64,000 bases of DNA from Wocania arenilitoris (lineage in GTDB: Bacteria > Bacteroidota > Bacteroidia > Flavobacteriales > Flavobacteriaceae). Under the pieces are notes generated by a model. The model was not told where the DNA came from. It saw only the letters and a list, made by a program, of their open reading frames with translations, and did no database searches. The number at the start of each line of letters is the position of its first letter. The first letter of the stretch is position 1. The stretch covers positions 21,144 through 85,143 of the forward strand of contig NZ_JAKKDU010000016.1 of the NCBI RefSeq assembly GCF_021728535.1. The letters run 5' to 3'. Below, one piece after another: positions 16,080-25,197 of this stretch. A program made the translations under genes and the position numbers.

Positions 16080-18371
16080 GTGAAAGTCTGTATCGCAGAA
16101 AAACCTAGTGTAGCCCGCGAAATTGCCTCTGTTTTAGGTGCAAATACAAAACACGATGGGTATTATGAAGGCAATGGTTATGCGGTAACCTATACTTTTG
16201 GGCACTTATGTACGCTTAAAGAGCCTAATGATTATAAATCTTATTGGAAAAGTTGGGACTTAAATAACTTGCCTATGTTGCCTGAAAAGTTTGAAACTAA
16301 AGTGGTTGCAAACTCGGGAATTCAAAAGCAATTCAAAATTGTAAAAAGTCTATTCGATAAAGCCGAAGTGGTTATAAATTGTGGTGATGCGGGGCAAGAA
16401 GGGGAGCTCATTCAACGTTGGGTAATGAATGAAGCTAATTATAAAGGCGAAGTACAGCGCTTATGGATTTCGTCGTTAACTACCGAAGCTATTAAAGAAG
16501 GTTTCCAAAATCTAAAACCAGCAACAGATTACGATAATTTATATTATGCAGGATTTTCTAGAGCCATTGGAGATTGGCTTTTAGGAATGAACGCCACTAG
16601 ATTATACACTGTAAAACATGGTGGTTACAAACAAGTATTATCTGTTGGTCGTGTGCAAACACCAACGTTGGCTATGGTTGTTAATCGTTTTAAAGAAATA
16701 GAAAATTTTAAACCACAACCGTATTGGGAATTACAAACACTTTATAGAAATACACTTTTTAGTTATGAAGAGGGGCGCTTTCTTAAAAAGGAAGATGGCG
16801 AAGCTTTGTCAAATAAAGTAAAAGAAAGTAATTTTGAGATTGAATCTATTACCAAAAAGAAAGGAAAAGAATACGCCCCTAAACTCTTCGATTTAACAGG
16901 CTTGCAAGTGTATTGTAATACGAAATTTGGATTTTCGGCAGATGAAACCCTAAAGATTGTTCAGAGGTTGTACGAGCAAAAGGTAGTTACTTACCCTAGA
17001 GTAGATACTACGTTTTTACCAAATGATGTATATCCTAAAGTTGCAGGTATTCTTCAAAAGCTAACAAATTATTCAAAACTAACGCAGCCACTTTTAGGAA
17101 AAAAAATAAAAAAGTCTTCCAAAGTTTTTAATGATAAAAAAGTGACTGATCACCATGCGATTATTCCAACGGGGATTCAAATTAATTTGCAATACAACCA
17201 GCAACAAGTTTACGATATTATTGTAAAACGGTTTATTGCTGTTTTTTATGATGAATGTATTGTGTCAAATACCACGGTTTTAGGTAGTGCTTCAAAAGTA
17301 GTTTTTAAAACCACGGGAAAAGAAATTTTGGAAAAAGGTTGGCGTATCGTATTTGAAAATCCAAATGCAAAAGAAAAAGAATCTGGGATTTTACCAGCTT
17401 TTGAAAAGGGAGAAAAGGGGCCGCATGAACCCTCGTTTTTAGAAAAAGAAACCAAACCACCAAACCAGTTTACAGAAGCCTCTTTGCTACGTGCTATGGA
17501 AACAGCAGGAAAGCAAGTTGATGACGAAGAATTACGCGATTTAATGAAAGAAAATGGTATTGGAAGACCATCTACACGGGCTAATATTATTGAAACCCTT
17601 TTTAAAAGAAAATATATAAAACGCAATAAAAAGCAGGTGTTGCCAACGATTACTGGTATTCAGTTGATTGGCACGATTCAAAATAAACTACTAAAATCTG
17701 CAGAATTAACAGGCTCGTGGGAAAAACAATTAAAGGATATTGAAAAGGGCGAGTTTAGCGCAGGTGCCTTTATAAAAAACATGAAACGTATGGTTGATGC
17801 TTTGGTGTACGAAGTGCGTAGCGAAACCAAACGTGCCAATATTTCGCAGGCTACAGTAATTAAAAATAGAACTGCAAAAACTGCAGCAGTAAAACAAGCA
17901 GGAATTGTTGCAGAGGGTTGCCCTAAATGTAAAAAAGGACAACTTTTAAAAGGAAATACAGCCTATGGCTGCAATGCTTATAAATTAGGTTGTGATTTTG
18001 TGTTGCCTTTTAAGTTTTTAGATAAAAAAATTTCTGAAAAACAGTTTGTTAGGCTGCTAAAAAAAGGAAGTACAGTTAATTTGAAAGGCTTTAAAACAGA
18101 AACAGGAACTGTTGAAGGTTTGTTGCGTTTTGATAATGATTTTAAATTAAAATTAGAACCCAAAAAAACTTCTACTAAAGGGAAAACAGACGAATTATTT
18201 TGTCCTAAATGTAAAAAAGGAACCATTATAAAAGGTAAAACTGCCTATGGTTGTACTGGTTATAAAACGGGATGTGATTTTAAAATGACTTTTGATGCTG
18301 TAAGAGAAAAAATAAACGGACAAGCACCTACAAAAGAGCTTGTACATAAAATTTTAAATGGAAGCGTTTAA
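16080..18371 (+). CDS. topB: DNA topoisomerase III
   Basis: A type IA topoisomerase of 763 residues that cuts one DNA strand and resolves linked or replicating DNA. The TOPRIM domain lies at the start (MKVCIAEKPSVAREIASVLG, and the acidic NCGDAGQEGELIQRW). The gate domains carry VGRVQTPTLAM, and the catalytic Tyr305 lies in VVTYPRVDTTFLP. Two C-terminal zinc-ribbon modules of type CPKCKKG...GCxxYKxGCDF follow. The start is GTG at 16080; no better upstream start exists. The pseudouridine synthase gene overlaps its end by 14 bp. Confidence 0.95.
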   Translation: MKVCIAEKPSVAREIASVLGANTKHDGYYEGNGYAVTYTFGHLCTLKEPNDYKSYWKSWDLNNLPMLPEKFETKVVANSGIQKQFKIVKSLFDKAEVVINCGDAGQEGELIQRWVMNEANYKGEVQRLWISSLTTEAIKEGFQNLKPATDYDNLYYAGFSRAIGDWLLGMNATRLYTVKHGGYKQVLSVGRVQTPTLAMVVNRFKEIENFKPQPYWELQTLYRNTLFSYEEGRFLKKEDGEALSNKVKESNFEIESITKKKGKEYAPKLFDLTGLQVYCNTKFGFSADETLKIVQRLYEQKVVTYPRVDTTFLPNDVYPKVAGILQKLTNYSKLTQPLLGKKIKKSSKVFNDKKVTDHHAIIPTGIQINLQYNQQQVYDIIVKRFIAVFYDECIVSNTTVLGSASKVVFKTTGKEILEKGWRIVFENPNAKEKESGILPAFEKGEKGPHEPSFLEKETKPPNQFTEASLLRAMETAGKQVDDEELRDLMKENGIGRPSTRANIIETLFKRKYIKRNKKQVLPTITGIQLIGTIQNKLLKSAELTGSWEKQLKDIEKGEFSAGAFIKNMKRMVDALVYEVRSETKRANISQATVIKNRTAKTAAVKQAGIVAEGCPKCKKGQLLKGNTAYGCNAYKLGCDFVLPFKFLDKKISEKQFVRLLKKGSTVNLKGFKTETGTVEGLLRFDNDFKLKLEPKKTSTKGKTDELFCPKCKKGTIIKGKTAYGCTGYKTGCDFKMTFDAVREKINGQAPTKELVHKILNGSV

Positions 18372-18945
18372 AGTAAATCATAAACATTTTATTATTTACA
18401 AACCTTATGGGTATTTAAGCCAGTTTATTAGTAATGCTAATAAACAACGCAATAAAAAATTTCTTGGAGAGCTTTATAATTTTCCTGAAAACGCCATGGC
18501 AATTGGTCGTTTAGACGAAAAATCGGAAGGGTTGTTATTAATCACTACAGATGGTAAAATGAGCGATTTTGTAAATAGTCAAAAAGTAGAAAAGGAATAT
18601 TATGCACAAGTTGATGGTGATATTTCTACAAAAGTGATTGAGCAATTAAAGTTAGGTGTTAAAATTGGTTTTAATGGCACAAAGTATAAAACAAAACCCT
18701 GTAAGGTTTTTAAATTGAGTGATATACCAGATTTACCGAAGCGTTCTAAAAAAATTAGAGATGGAAGGCATGGTCCAACATCTTGGATATCAATTACGTT
18801 AAACGAAGGGAAGTTTCGTCAAGTTAGAAAAATGACATCAGCAGTTGGGTTTCCTACATTGCGACTAGTTAGAATTAGAGTTGGTAATATTAACCTTGGC
18901 GCGATGCAAGTTGGCGATGTTATTGAAGTTGATGAGTTCTTTTAA
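18358..18945 (+). CDS. 23S rRNA pseudouridine synthase, RluE/RsuA family
   Basis: A protein of 195 residues without an S4 domain, the size of RluE. The catalytic Asp lies in IGRLDEKSEGLLLITTDG, the RsuA/RluB/E/F motif II. KEYYAQVDG and ITLNEGKFRQVRKM follow, as in the family. It should turn a uridine of 23S rRNA into pseudouridine; by size the E-type site is likely but not certain. It overlaps topB by 14 bp and its stop overlaps by 4 bp the end of the minus-strand membrane protein gene. Confidence 0.88.
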   Translation: MEAFKVNHKHFIIYKPYGYLSQFISNANKQRNKKFLGELYNFPENAMAIGRLDEKSEGLLLITTDGKMSDFVNSQKVEKEYYAQVDGDISTKVIEQLKLGVKIGFNGTKYKTKPCKVFKLSDIPDLPKRSKKIRDGRHGPTSWISITLNEGKFRQVRKMTSAVGFPTLRLVRIRVGNINLGAMQVGDVIEVDEFF

Positions 18946-19583
18946 GTTTCTAATCGTTTAAGTTCTTTGTAATTTCTATTTAAGTGCTTTAATAAAATGC
19001 CATAAATTAACCAGTAAAACAATAGCAAAATACCAATTACAGTAGCCAAAATTAAAATGCTAACAATAATAATAGCTGCATAAAATTTAAAAACCTCTCC
19101 ATTTGCTGATGCTTGTTGTAGTTTGGTTCCAATATCTGCATCATGATTTAGCGTGTATGATGCCCCTAGAATAGTACCAATAACAAGAGAAGCTAAATTG
19201 AATATAACATAATATTTTACTGTTTTTCTTGTTTTTAAAATATTCTCCATTAAGGCTTTTGAGTTGTCTGTTGCAGATATGTTTTTGTAATTTTTATAGA
19301 ATAAATAAAAGAAATATATAAGAATTAGATAGCTAACAATGGTTATTGGAATTAATATATGATCCATATTTAATTCTTCCATTTTTCCAGATAAAGATGA
19401 GCCTTTGAAAAACAAAGAAATAATTATCCAAAAGGCGAATTCAAGTAAGCTTATAATAAAGATCCATTTTACAATGGAAGACGATTTTTTTAATATCATC
19501 TTATAAATTTCATCATAAGATAATTTAGGAAACTTATTATCATCCTTTTTCCAATCTTTTTTTAATAAATCTAATTCATCCAT
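18942..19583 (-). CDS. Sigma-linked membrane protein (possible anti-sigma factor)
   Basis: This 213-residue protein has a charged cytoplasmic N-terminus (MDELDLLKKDWKKDD) and about four membrane helices at roughly 38-60, 75-95, 125-150 and 165-195. Similar proteins regularly follow an ECF sigma gene in flavobacteria. Here the sigma gene ends 4 bp upstream, so the two are co-transcribed and probably translationally linked. By position it may hold the sigma factor at the membrane. There is no zinc-binding anti-sigma motif, so that role is inference. Confidence 0.7.
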   Translation of the reverse strand: MDELDLLKKDWKKDDNKFPKLSYDEIYKMILKKSSSIVKWIFIISLLEFAFWIIISLFFKGSSLSGKMEELNMDHILIPITIVSYLILIYFFYLFYKNYKNISATDNSKALMENILKTRKTVKYYVIFNLASLVIGTILGASYTLNHDADIGTKLQQASANGEVFKFYAAIIIVSILILATVIGILLLFYWLIYGILLKHLNRNYKELKRLET

Positions 19584-19587
19584 AATG

Positions 19588-20082
19588 TTACGGATTTAGT
19601 ATGGTTCTTAGTTTTGTTTTAATTCTATTCATCTTCACACGCGCATTTACTTCACTAATACCTAATGTTTCACTTATTTCTTTATAATCTTTGTCTTCCA
19701 AATACAAGAAAACAAGGGCTTTTTCAATGTCATTTAACCTATGTACCGCTTTGTAAAGCACTTTTAACTGTTGTTCTTCGGTGTCATCATAATCTTCAGC
19801 CTTTATTTTAAACTCAACGCCTTCAAAATTTTGAGTGCTTATTCGGCGTTTCGATTTTCTGTAAAGTGTAATTGCTGTATTTAATCCAACACGATACATC
19901 CAAGTGCTAAATTTAGCATCACCACGAAATTTCGGGTAGGCTTTCCAAAGTTGTATGGTTATCTCTTGAAATAAATCGTTATGTGCATCGTAATTATTAG
20001 TATACAAACGGCAAACTTTGTGTACAATATTTTGATGCTTTTCTAGCAATTCAACAAAACTATGTTCTAGTTCTTTATTCAA
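19588..20082 (-). CDS. ECF-type RNA polymerase sigma factor
   Basis: A protein of 164 residues with sigma-70 region 2 (NNYDAHNDLFQEITIQLWKA, then FRGDAKFSTWMYRVGLNTAI) and region 4 (FLYLEDKDYKEISETLGIS followed by VNARVKMNRIKTKL). It lacks regions 1 and 3, as ECF factors do. It is transcribed first in a two-gene unit with the membrane protein downstream, which is likely its regulator. The signal it answers to is unknown. Confidence 0.92.
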   Translation of the reverse strand: MNKELEHSFVELLEKHQNIVHKVCRLYTNNYDAHNDLFQEITIQLWKAYPKFRGDAKFSTWMYRVGLNTAITLYRKSKRRISTQNFEGVEFKIKAEDYDDTEEQQLKVLYKAVHRLNDIEKALVFLYLEDKDYKEISETLGISEVNARVKMNRIKTKLRTILNP

Positions 20083-20169
20083 TTTGATGGTTTAGTTACA
20101 CATGTAAGTAGCTTAAACATTTAAAATGTTACAGCAACTTAAAACAATATTTTTAATTACAGAAAAAAA

Positions 20170-20838
20170 TCAAAATTGTTTTTTAATGCCAAAAACAATA
20201 AATAATTGAGCAATTGAGTAGGTAAACATAATACTAATGTTTGAAAAAGGCAATGGACTATAAAATTTATTTAGCGCCAATAAACTATCTGAAGTTATAA
20301 AAAAAAGGGCACCTAAAAAAACTAAAATAAAACTGTTTTTTGGCACACTTCCCTCTCTGTAAAAGGCTGTAATTGCCATTAATAAAATAACTAACATGTA
20401 CACAACAACAGGTAATAATAAATCGCCTACTCCATCCTTTAAAAAATAAAATAAAGTTGTTGCATAAATGAGTAAAAAAACAGAGAAATAAAATATATTT
20501 TTTGAGTTGTTTTTATGCTTCAAAAAAATTAAAATATACATAATATGCGCTATTAAAAATGCAACCAAACCACTTGCAAGAAAGGTAACAGATATGGTGT
20601 CAAACATTAAAAGCACGTCGCCAAACAATGAAAATGTTAATGCTAAAAGCGTTAACCATTTTGTTTTTGCATCGAGATGTTTGCAATACTTTAAAAAGAA
20701 TAAAATAAGAGATAATAAAATTAAAGGTTTTGTAAAATAATGATACGTGGTTAAACTTTTAAACGACACACAAATTAATTCTGCAATAACAATAATTGAG
20801 AAAATTAATGCGAATATTTTTTCTTTTTTGCTGAGCAT
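20170..20838 (-). CDS. Lysoplasmalogenase family (YhhN/TMEM86) membrane protein
   Basis: A protein of 222 residues with about eight short membrane helices. The family hallmark is visible in YHYFTKPLILLSLILFF and in LTFSLFGDVLLMF, with the conserved Gly-Asp and polar residues in the membrane. Characterised members hydrolyse the vinyl-ether bond of lysoplasmalogens; many bacterial members are untested. It stands alone, about 90 bp behind the sigma gene start and followed by a long non-coding stretch. Confidence 0.85.
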   Translation of the reverse strand: MLSKKEKIFALIFSIIVIAELICVSFKSLTTYHYFTKPLILLSLILFFLKYCKHLDAKTKWLTLLALTFSLFGDVLLMFDTISVTFLASGLVAFLIAHIMYILIFLKHKNNSKNIFYFSVFLLIYATTLFYFLKDGVGDLLLPVVVYMLVILLMAITAFYREGSVPKNSFILVFLGALFFITSDSLLALNKFYSPLPFSNISIMFTYSIAQLFIVFGIKKQF

Positions 20839-21371
20839 TTAATAATCAATTTATTCAAATATATTCAATTCATCATTAAAATTTTACAATTCGGTTAGAT
20901 TTAGTTTTTTCAAAACAAGTTAGTTTTCAGCTCAAATTATTATAAACAGAAAAGTTGCAATTCTTTTTTGTTGGTTTCTTTTGGACAATTAGTGAGGATA
21001 AAAAGAGTAATAGTTAGATAATTTGTAGGGTTTGTTTAACGGTTTGACATTAAGCGTAGTAAGATAGAAATTAAAACTTGCTTTTCGGTTAAATTATTGG
21101 CAAGTAAAATTTTTTTGGGTCAAGTAAATCGGCCCTTATTACACTTATGCATTGTTGTTATGTTGTTGTTTCTAAAAGTTTGAGTAAATTTAGTAAGTGT
21201 TTTGTAGCCCAGACAAACTAAACTTACATTGTAATTTTCACTAAGTATTTACTCGTTATAAATAAGTTGTTGCTAAAGTCTAATTTTTTGATTCAATTGA
21301 GTTTATCTCTTAATATTAAATAAGTTAATGTGTGTTGTTTTTACTTTTAAAATACTATTTTTTGAAGAGAT
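20839..21371. other. 533-bp intergenic region without a recognisable gene
   Basis: This region lies between the start of the lysoplasmalogenase gene and the end of the surface-protein gene. I find no credible gene on either strand. GAGTAAAT at 21182-21189 recurs inverted at 21247-21254, which could pair around a long loop. The rest is AT-rich and may be decayed DNA. Confidence 0.35.
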
Positions 21372-22163
21372 TTATAAACCATTGAAAGTAAATATAAGAT
21401 GTATTGTTCTATCATTCGCACCAAATGAGTAATGTCCACTAGCTATATACTCATTATTTGAATTTCCTCCAATAGAAATCAATCTAAATTGAGTTGAATT
21501 ATACGGTATAATAACAGCACTACTATAATAGCCACTTGCTGTATTTATATTTACTGTTGTTGGTAATGCATAAGCACCTACAATACTGTTGCTAAGTACA
21601 CTAGTACCCGTATATGTTGTATGTTTAGCAGTGTCAAATTGTAATCCATTAGGTAGTGTAAAAAGGTAAGTGCCACTACCGTTTGATGCTCCAGAATTGG
21701 AGTCAGCTGCATATATCATTTTAACCTCTATTTCTCCATTAGGAAGAATGCGATGACTAGCTATATCAAATTGACGAGTAGTAGCTTTTGTTGGATTTGT
21801 ACCTGTACTAGATATTTGGAACCCTGCAGAATCATTTACCCAACTACCTGTACCACTTGTATTAATACGATTCCAAGCATTAGCATCCCAATAATAAAAT
21901 CCCTTTATATAACCGTTAACCGAATCATCCACTGTTAAATATACTAATTGACCATTTTGAGAGCCTGAGACACCTAATGAATTTACGCGAGGCACTAAAA
22001 CACCATCAGAACCAGTAACAGCTCCTAAGTGGTTAGTAGCTCTAATGTCTAGTGTAGTTTGTGGTGTGGTTGTACCAATACCAACTTGAGCAAAGGTTAA
22101 GTTAGATATTGCTATTAACATTATTGTTATAAATGTATTTATAACTTCTAATTTTTTACACAT
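21372..22163 (-). CDS. Secreted surface protein with QVGIGTTTP N-terminus
   Basis: A protein of 263 residues with a signal peptide (FITIMLIAISNLTFA) followed by QVGIGTTTPQTTLDIR, an opening seen on many flavobacterial surface or tail-fibre-like proteins. A short segment like GLVYWDANAWNRIN-type repeats (here GFYYWDANAWNRI) follows. The C-terminal ~150 residues are rich in Ser, Thr, Asn and Gly, consistent with a beta-rich fold. I see no T9SS sorting domain. Its function is not known. It diverges from tonB. Confidence 0.6.
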   Translation of the reverse strand: MCKKLEVINTFITIMLIAISNLTFAQVGIGTTTPQTTLDIRATNHLGAVTGSDGVLVPRVNSLGVSGSQNGQLVYLTVDDSVNGYIKGFYYWDANAWNRINTSGTGSWVNDSAGFQISSTGTNPTKATTRQFDIASHRILPNGEIEVKMIYAADSNSGASNGSGTYLFTLPNGLQFDTAKHTTYTGTSVLSNSIVGAYALPTTVNINTASGYYSSAVIIPYNSTQFRLISIGGNSNNEYIASGHYSFGANDRTIHLIFTFNGL

Positions 22164-22354
22164 CTTTAAAATATTTTGATCTTTATACTATTTGTTTCTT
22201 AATATAATGATGTTAAGCGTTAATCAAATTTAATTAATTTTTCTTACATAATCATGTTCTTTAAGCTCTTATTTAAAGTTAAGCTTAACATGACAAAAGT
22301 CATAGTATTTGGCTTGATATTAATATACTTTTAGAAGTATAAAATGTGTGAGTC

Positions 22355-23083
22355 ATGAAACCTAAAAAGAATCCAGAATTAGAGATAGGACGCCATAGTA
22401 GCCTGTACTTTGCTATAGGTTTAAATGTGATGCTGTTTTTGTCTTGGCAAGCTTTAGAGTATAAAACTTACGATAAAGAACTTGTAACTATTGATGTGTT
22501 AAGTATTGATGAGGAATTAGATGAAGATATTCCTATTGTTAATATTGATGCACCACCACCACCGCCACCACCCGCTGTAATACAAGAAGCTATTACAATT
22601 GTTGAAGATGTAGAAGAAGTTGAAGAAACTATAATTGAAAGTACCGAAGCAAACCAATCTGATGCTCTTGAAGAACGTATTGTAGCCGTTAGCGATGTTG
22701 ATGTTGAAGAAGTAGAAGAAGATGTTGAAGTGCCATTTGCAGCCATTGAGAATGTTCCTGTTTTTCCGGGTTGTGAAGGTCAACCAAAGAAAAAAATGAA
22801 AGATTGTTTTCAGAAAAAAATTCAAGAGCACATTGTAAAGAATTTTAAATACCCAGACGTTGCTTTAGATATGAGTATACAAGGTCGAGTGTCTGTAATA
22901 TTTGTTATAGATTCTAAAGGGCATACAACCAATGTAAGGTCAAGAGGTCCAGATAAGGTCTTAGAAACCGAAGCCGAAAGAATTATTGGCTTACTACCAA
23001 AAATGACACCTGGTAATCAACGTGGCAAACCTGTAAAAGTAAGTTATGCTGTACCTATATTTTTTAAGCTATATGAAAGATAA
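22355..23083 (+). CDS. tonB: TonB energy transducer
   Basis: A protein of 242 residues. A short cytoplasmic start is followed by one membrane helix (LYFAIGLNVMLFLSW), then a periplasmic spacer with APPPPPPPAV and a long acidic Glu/Val-rich stretch (VEDVEEVEET). The C-terminal TonB domain starts near NFKYPDVALDMSIQGRVSV and ends KVSYAVPIFFKL. It carries proton-motive energy from ExbB/ExbD to outer membrane receptors such as the two receptors in this window. ExbB/ExbD are not adjacent. A terminator follows at 23115. Confidence 0.9.
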   Translation: MKPKKNPELEIGRHSSLYFAIGLNVMLFLSWQALEYKTYDKELVTIDVLSIDEELDEDIPIVNIDAPPPPPPPAVIQEAITIVEDVEEVEETIIESTEANQSDALEERIVAVSDVDVEEVEEDVEVPFAAIENVPVFPGCEGQPKKKMKDCFQKKIQEHIVKNFKYPDVALDMSIQGRVSVIFVIDSKGHTTNVRSRGPDKVLETEAERIIGLLPKMTPGNQRGKPVKVSYAVPIFFKLYER

Positions 23084-23114
23084 AAAGGCTTATTAAATGG
23101 TTTTATATCAATGT

Positions 23115-23152
23115 AAAAAAAGGCGCCCTATTTTTTTAGGTTGCCTTTTTTA
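23115..23152 (+). terminator. Rho-independent terminator of tonB
   Basis: AAAAAGGC (23117-23124) pairs with GCCTTTTT (23143-23150), and the inner CCTA/TAGG can extend the stem. The T-run follows on the plus strand, about 30 bp after the tonB stop. Confidence 0.75.
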
Positions 23153-23230
23153 GTTTTAATTTTACCTATTAACGTAAGTTCAATATAATTTATCTTTAAA
23201 ATGCCTGTCATTCATCAAATTAATTGTCTA

Positions 23231-23306
23231 TGTCAGGTTGAGCGCAGTCGAAACCTAAAAAGAATTCTAGTTTTTGAAAAACCTTTCGACTGCGCTCAAG
23301 GAGACA
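23231..23306. repeat. REP-like long inverted repeat
   Basis: TTGAGCGCAGTCGAAA (23238-23253) is a perfect inverted copy of 23284-23299, with a 30-nt loop and outer TGTC/GACA matches. Its GC-rich arms stand out from AT-rich surroundings. I recall the same palindrome as a dispersed intergenic element in many Flavobacteriaceae genomes; I see only one copy in this window. It may act as a transcript end or as a non-autonomous mobile repeat. Confidence 0.8.
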
Positions 23307-23479
23307 ACTGTTAATTTATTGGCAATTTATATGAATACATAAAATTATTGTATCGAACTCAAGTTAATTAATAATTACAGAATAACATTTCATCCCTAAA
23401 TAATAACAATTTGGCAAGTCGGTTTTTAAATAATCGAGCTTTTGCTTGATATTTGCTTCATAATTAAAAAATAATATCA

Positions 23480-23905
23480 ATGAAACATCTAATTATAATA
23501 ATCTATTTAATTTTTATAAATATAACTATGGGGTTTGCACAAGAAGATAGTGTAAACGAGATAGTAGTAAATATTTCGAATTTAAGTAGTAATAAAGGCC
23601 AAGTTTTAGTGGGGCTTTACAACACTGAAAAAAGTTTTTTAGGAAATGGGTTTAAATATTTTAAAACTAAAATAGAAAACAATAGTTGTAAAGTTGTTTT
23701 TAAAGATATTCCAAATGGTACTTATGCCATTTCGTTTTATCACGATGAAAACGAAAACAATAAAATGGATACTAATTTTATAGGTATTCCTAAAGAAGAT
23801 TATGGTTGCTCAAACAATGCTAAGGGTTTTATGGGACCACCAAGATGGAAAGACGCAAAATTCCAAATTCATAACGAAACAATCACACAAAATATTAAAC
23901 TTTAA
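23480..23905 (+). CDS. DUF2141 domain secreted protein
   Basis: A protein of 141 residues with a signal peptide (LIIIIYLIFINITMGFA). The DUF2141 domain shows VNISNLSSNKGQVLVGLYN, then IPNGTYAISFYHDENENNK and GFMGPPRWKDAKF. Members are small exported beta-sandwich proteins of unknown function. Its start shares the MKHLIIII pattern with the broken gene that begins 13 bp downstream, and both may have been one operon. Confidence 0.85.
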   Translation: MKHLIIIIYLIFINITMGFAQEDSVNEIVVNISNLSSNKGQVLVGLYNTEKSFLGNGFKYFKTKIENNSCKVVFKDIPNGTYAISFYHDENENNKMDTNFIGIPKEDYGCSNNAKGFMGPPRWKDAKFQIHNETITQNIKL

Positions 23906-23917
23906 AAAAGAGAAAAA

Positions 23918-24200
23918 ATGAAACATTTAATAATCATAGCAACACTTTTAGTGTCTGGAATAGTATCAGCTCAGAGTAATTAAGAAAAAGGCATGCAAAA
24001 AGCATTTCAGCTTTAGGGAAGTAATCAATCAACTGAAGCATCAAATTTATTTGAACGTATTGCAAAAGCAGAACCAGATAATTGGTTACCACTATATTAT
24101 ATATTACGCAGCACAAATTAATATTGTTACTAGTTTTGGCGAAAAGGATGTAGAAAAACTTTCAGCACAACTTAAAAAAGCACAAAATTTAATTTATTAA
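23918..24200 (+). pseudogene. Broken TPR-like secreted protein gene
   Basis: From ATG 23918 the frame gives a signal peptide (KHLIIIATLLVSGIVSAQS) and then hits TAA where an aromatic residue is expected and TAG where Trp is expected (FQL*GSN). It resumes as STEASNLFERIAKAEPDNWL. A frameshift near 24095 then leads to YAAQINIVTSFGEKDVEKL in another frame, ending at TAA 24198. Intact relatives that I recall are small exported flavobacterial proteins with one TPR-like stretch. Two stops, one frameshift and a truncated C-terminus mark it as dead. Confidence 0.75.
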
Positions 24201-24271
24201 CTAGTGTGTTTTGTAACAAAAAGCAAAGGCTTACGTCAAATAATTGAATCATCAATTAAATAAATCAATAC

Positions 24272-24430
24272 ATGAGTATCTGGAGAGTTTTGCTTTCAAT
24301 TATTTGTCCGCCTTTAGCAGTTATAGATAAGGGTTGTGGCTCTATATTAATCACTTTTTTATTATGGCTTTGTGGCTGGGTACCCGGTGTTATTGCTGCG
24401 CTGGTTATTATTAATAATCCAAATCGATAA
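24272..24430 (+). CDS. YqaE/Pmp3 family small membrane protein
   Basis: A gene of 52 codons, from ATG 24272 to TAA 24428-24430. The product has the two-helix pattern of the Pmp3/UPF0057 family: SIWRVLLSIICPPLAVIDKG, then GSILITFLLWLCGWVPGVIA and ALVII. The family's conserved PPLAV and GWVPGVIAAL segments are both present. Such proteins sit in the inner membrane and have been tied to membrane potential and salt or cold stress in other organisms. It lies between the pseudogene and lipB. Confidence 0.88.
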   Translation: MSIWRVLLSIICPPLAVIDKGCGSILITFLLWLCGWVPGVIAALVIINNPNR

Positions 24431-24445
24431 CATATAAAAATATCG

Positions 24446-24453
24446 TAATTTTG
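24446..24453 (+). promoter_or_regulatory. lipB promoter -7 element
   Basis: TAATTTTG matches the Bacteroidota -7 consensus TAnnTTTG and lies only 6 bp before the lipB ATG at 24460. The transcript should therefore be leaderless or nearly so. No clear -33 TTTG is seen. Confidence 0.5.
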
Positions 24454-24459
24454 CACTCT

Positions 24460-25182
24460 ATGAATAAGACAATAGAACTGCAAGATTTAGGCAATAAAGA
24501 CTACAAACAAACTTGGGATTACCAAGAGCAGTTGTTTAAAGGCATTGTAGATACTAAAATTAAAAACAGACGAGAAGATGCTGGGTTAGAAACTAAAAAC
24601 TATTTTTTGTTTGTAGAGCATCCGCATGTTTATACCTTGGGTAAGAGTGGCGACTTTTCTAATTTACTTGTTTCAGAAACCGAATTAAAAGAAAAAAACG
24701 CCACCTTTTATAAAGTAAATAGAGGAGGAGATATAACCTATCATGGTCCTGGGCAAGTAGTTGGTTACCCTATTTTAGACTTAGATAATTTTTTTACCGA
24801 TATACATAAATATCTACGCTTTTTAGAAGAAATGATAATTTTAACCCTTGCCGAATACGGTTTAAAAGCTGAAAGAAGTAAAGGCGAAACAGGTGTTTGG
24901 TTAGATGTTGGAACACCATTTGCCCGTAAAATTTGCGCCATGGGTGTACGTGCTAGTCGATGGGTAACTATGCATGGTTTTGCACTTAATGTAAACGCTA
25001 ATTTGGGCTATTTTGACCTTATGATACCTTGTGGTATTCGAGGTAAGGCGGTTACTTCTTTAAATGTAGAACTTGGTGTAAAAGAAGTTTCTATGGAAGA
25101 AGTAAAAGAAAAATTGCTAAAACATTTTAAAGCACTTTTTGAAGCTAAGCTTATAAAAAATGAAAATAAAGCGCTTTTTTAA
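24460..25182 (+). CDS. lipB: Octanoyl-[acyl-carrier-protein]:protein N-octanoyltransferase
   Basis: LipB moves octanoyl groups from ACP to lipoyl domains, the first step of lipoate assembly. In this 240-residue protein the RGGDITYHGPGQVVGYPILD motif, the lysine of KICAMGVRASRWVTMHGFAL and the catalytic Cys in MIPCGIRGKAVTSL are all present. I start at ATG 24460; a TTG at 24451 lies inside the promoter element. LipA is not in the window. Confidence 0.95.
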   Translation: MNKTIELQDLGNKDYKQTWDYQEQLFKGIVDTKIKNRREDAGLETKNYFLFVEHPHVYTLGKSGDFSNLLVSETELKEKNATFYKVNRGGDITYHGPGQVVGYPILDLDNFFTDIHKYLRFLEEMIILTLAEYGLKAERSKGETGVWLDVGTPFARKICAMGVRASRWVTMHGFALNVNANLGYFDLMIPCGIRGKAVTSLNVELGVKEVSMEEVKEKLLKHFKALFEAKLIKNENKALF

Positions 25183-25197
25183 AATACTGCTATTAGT

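Noticed and set aside
21000..21371. Integron attC-like site or decayed integrase region
   Set aside because: TTATGCATTGTTGT and GTTTGTTTAACGG looked suggestive, but no paired R/L boxes with the right spacing or integrase remnant could be found.
22468..22831. Low-complexity reading frames opposite tonB
   Set aside because: They are mirror images of the Pro/Glu/Val codons of the TonB spacer and have no start signals or homology.
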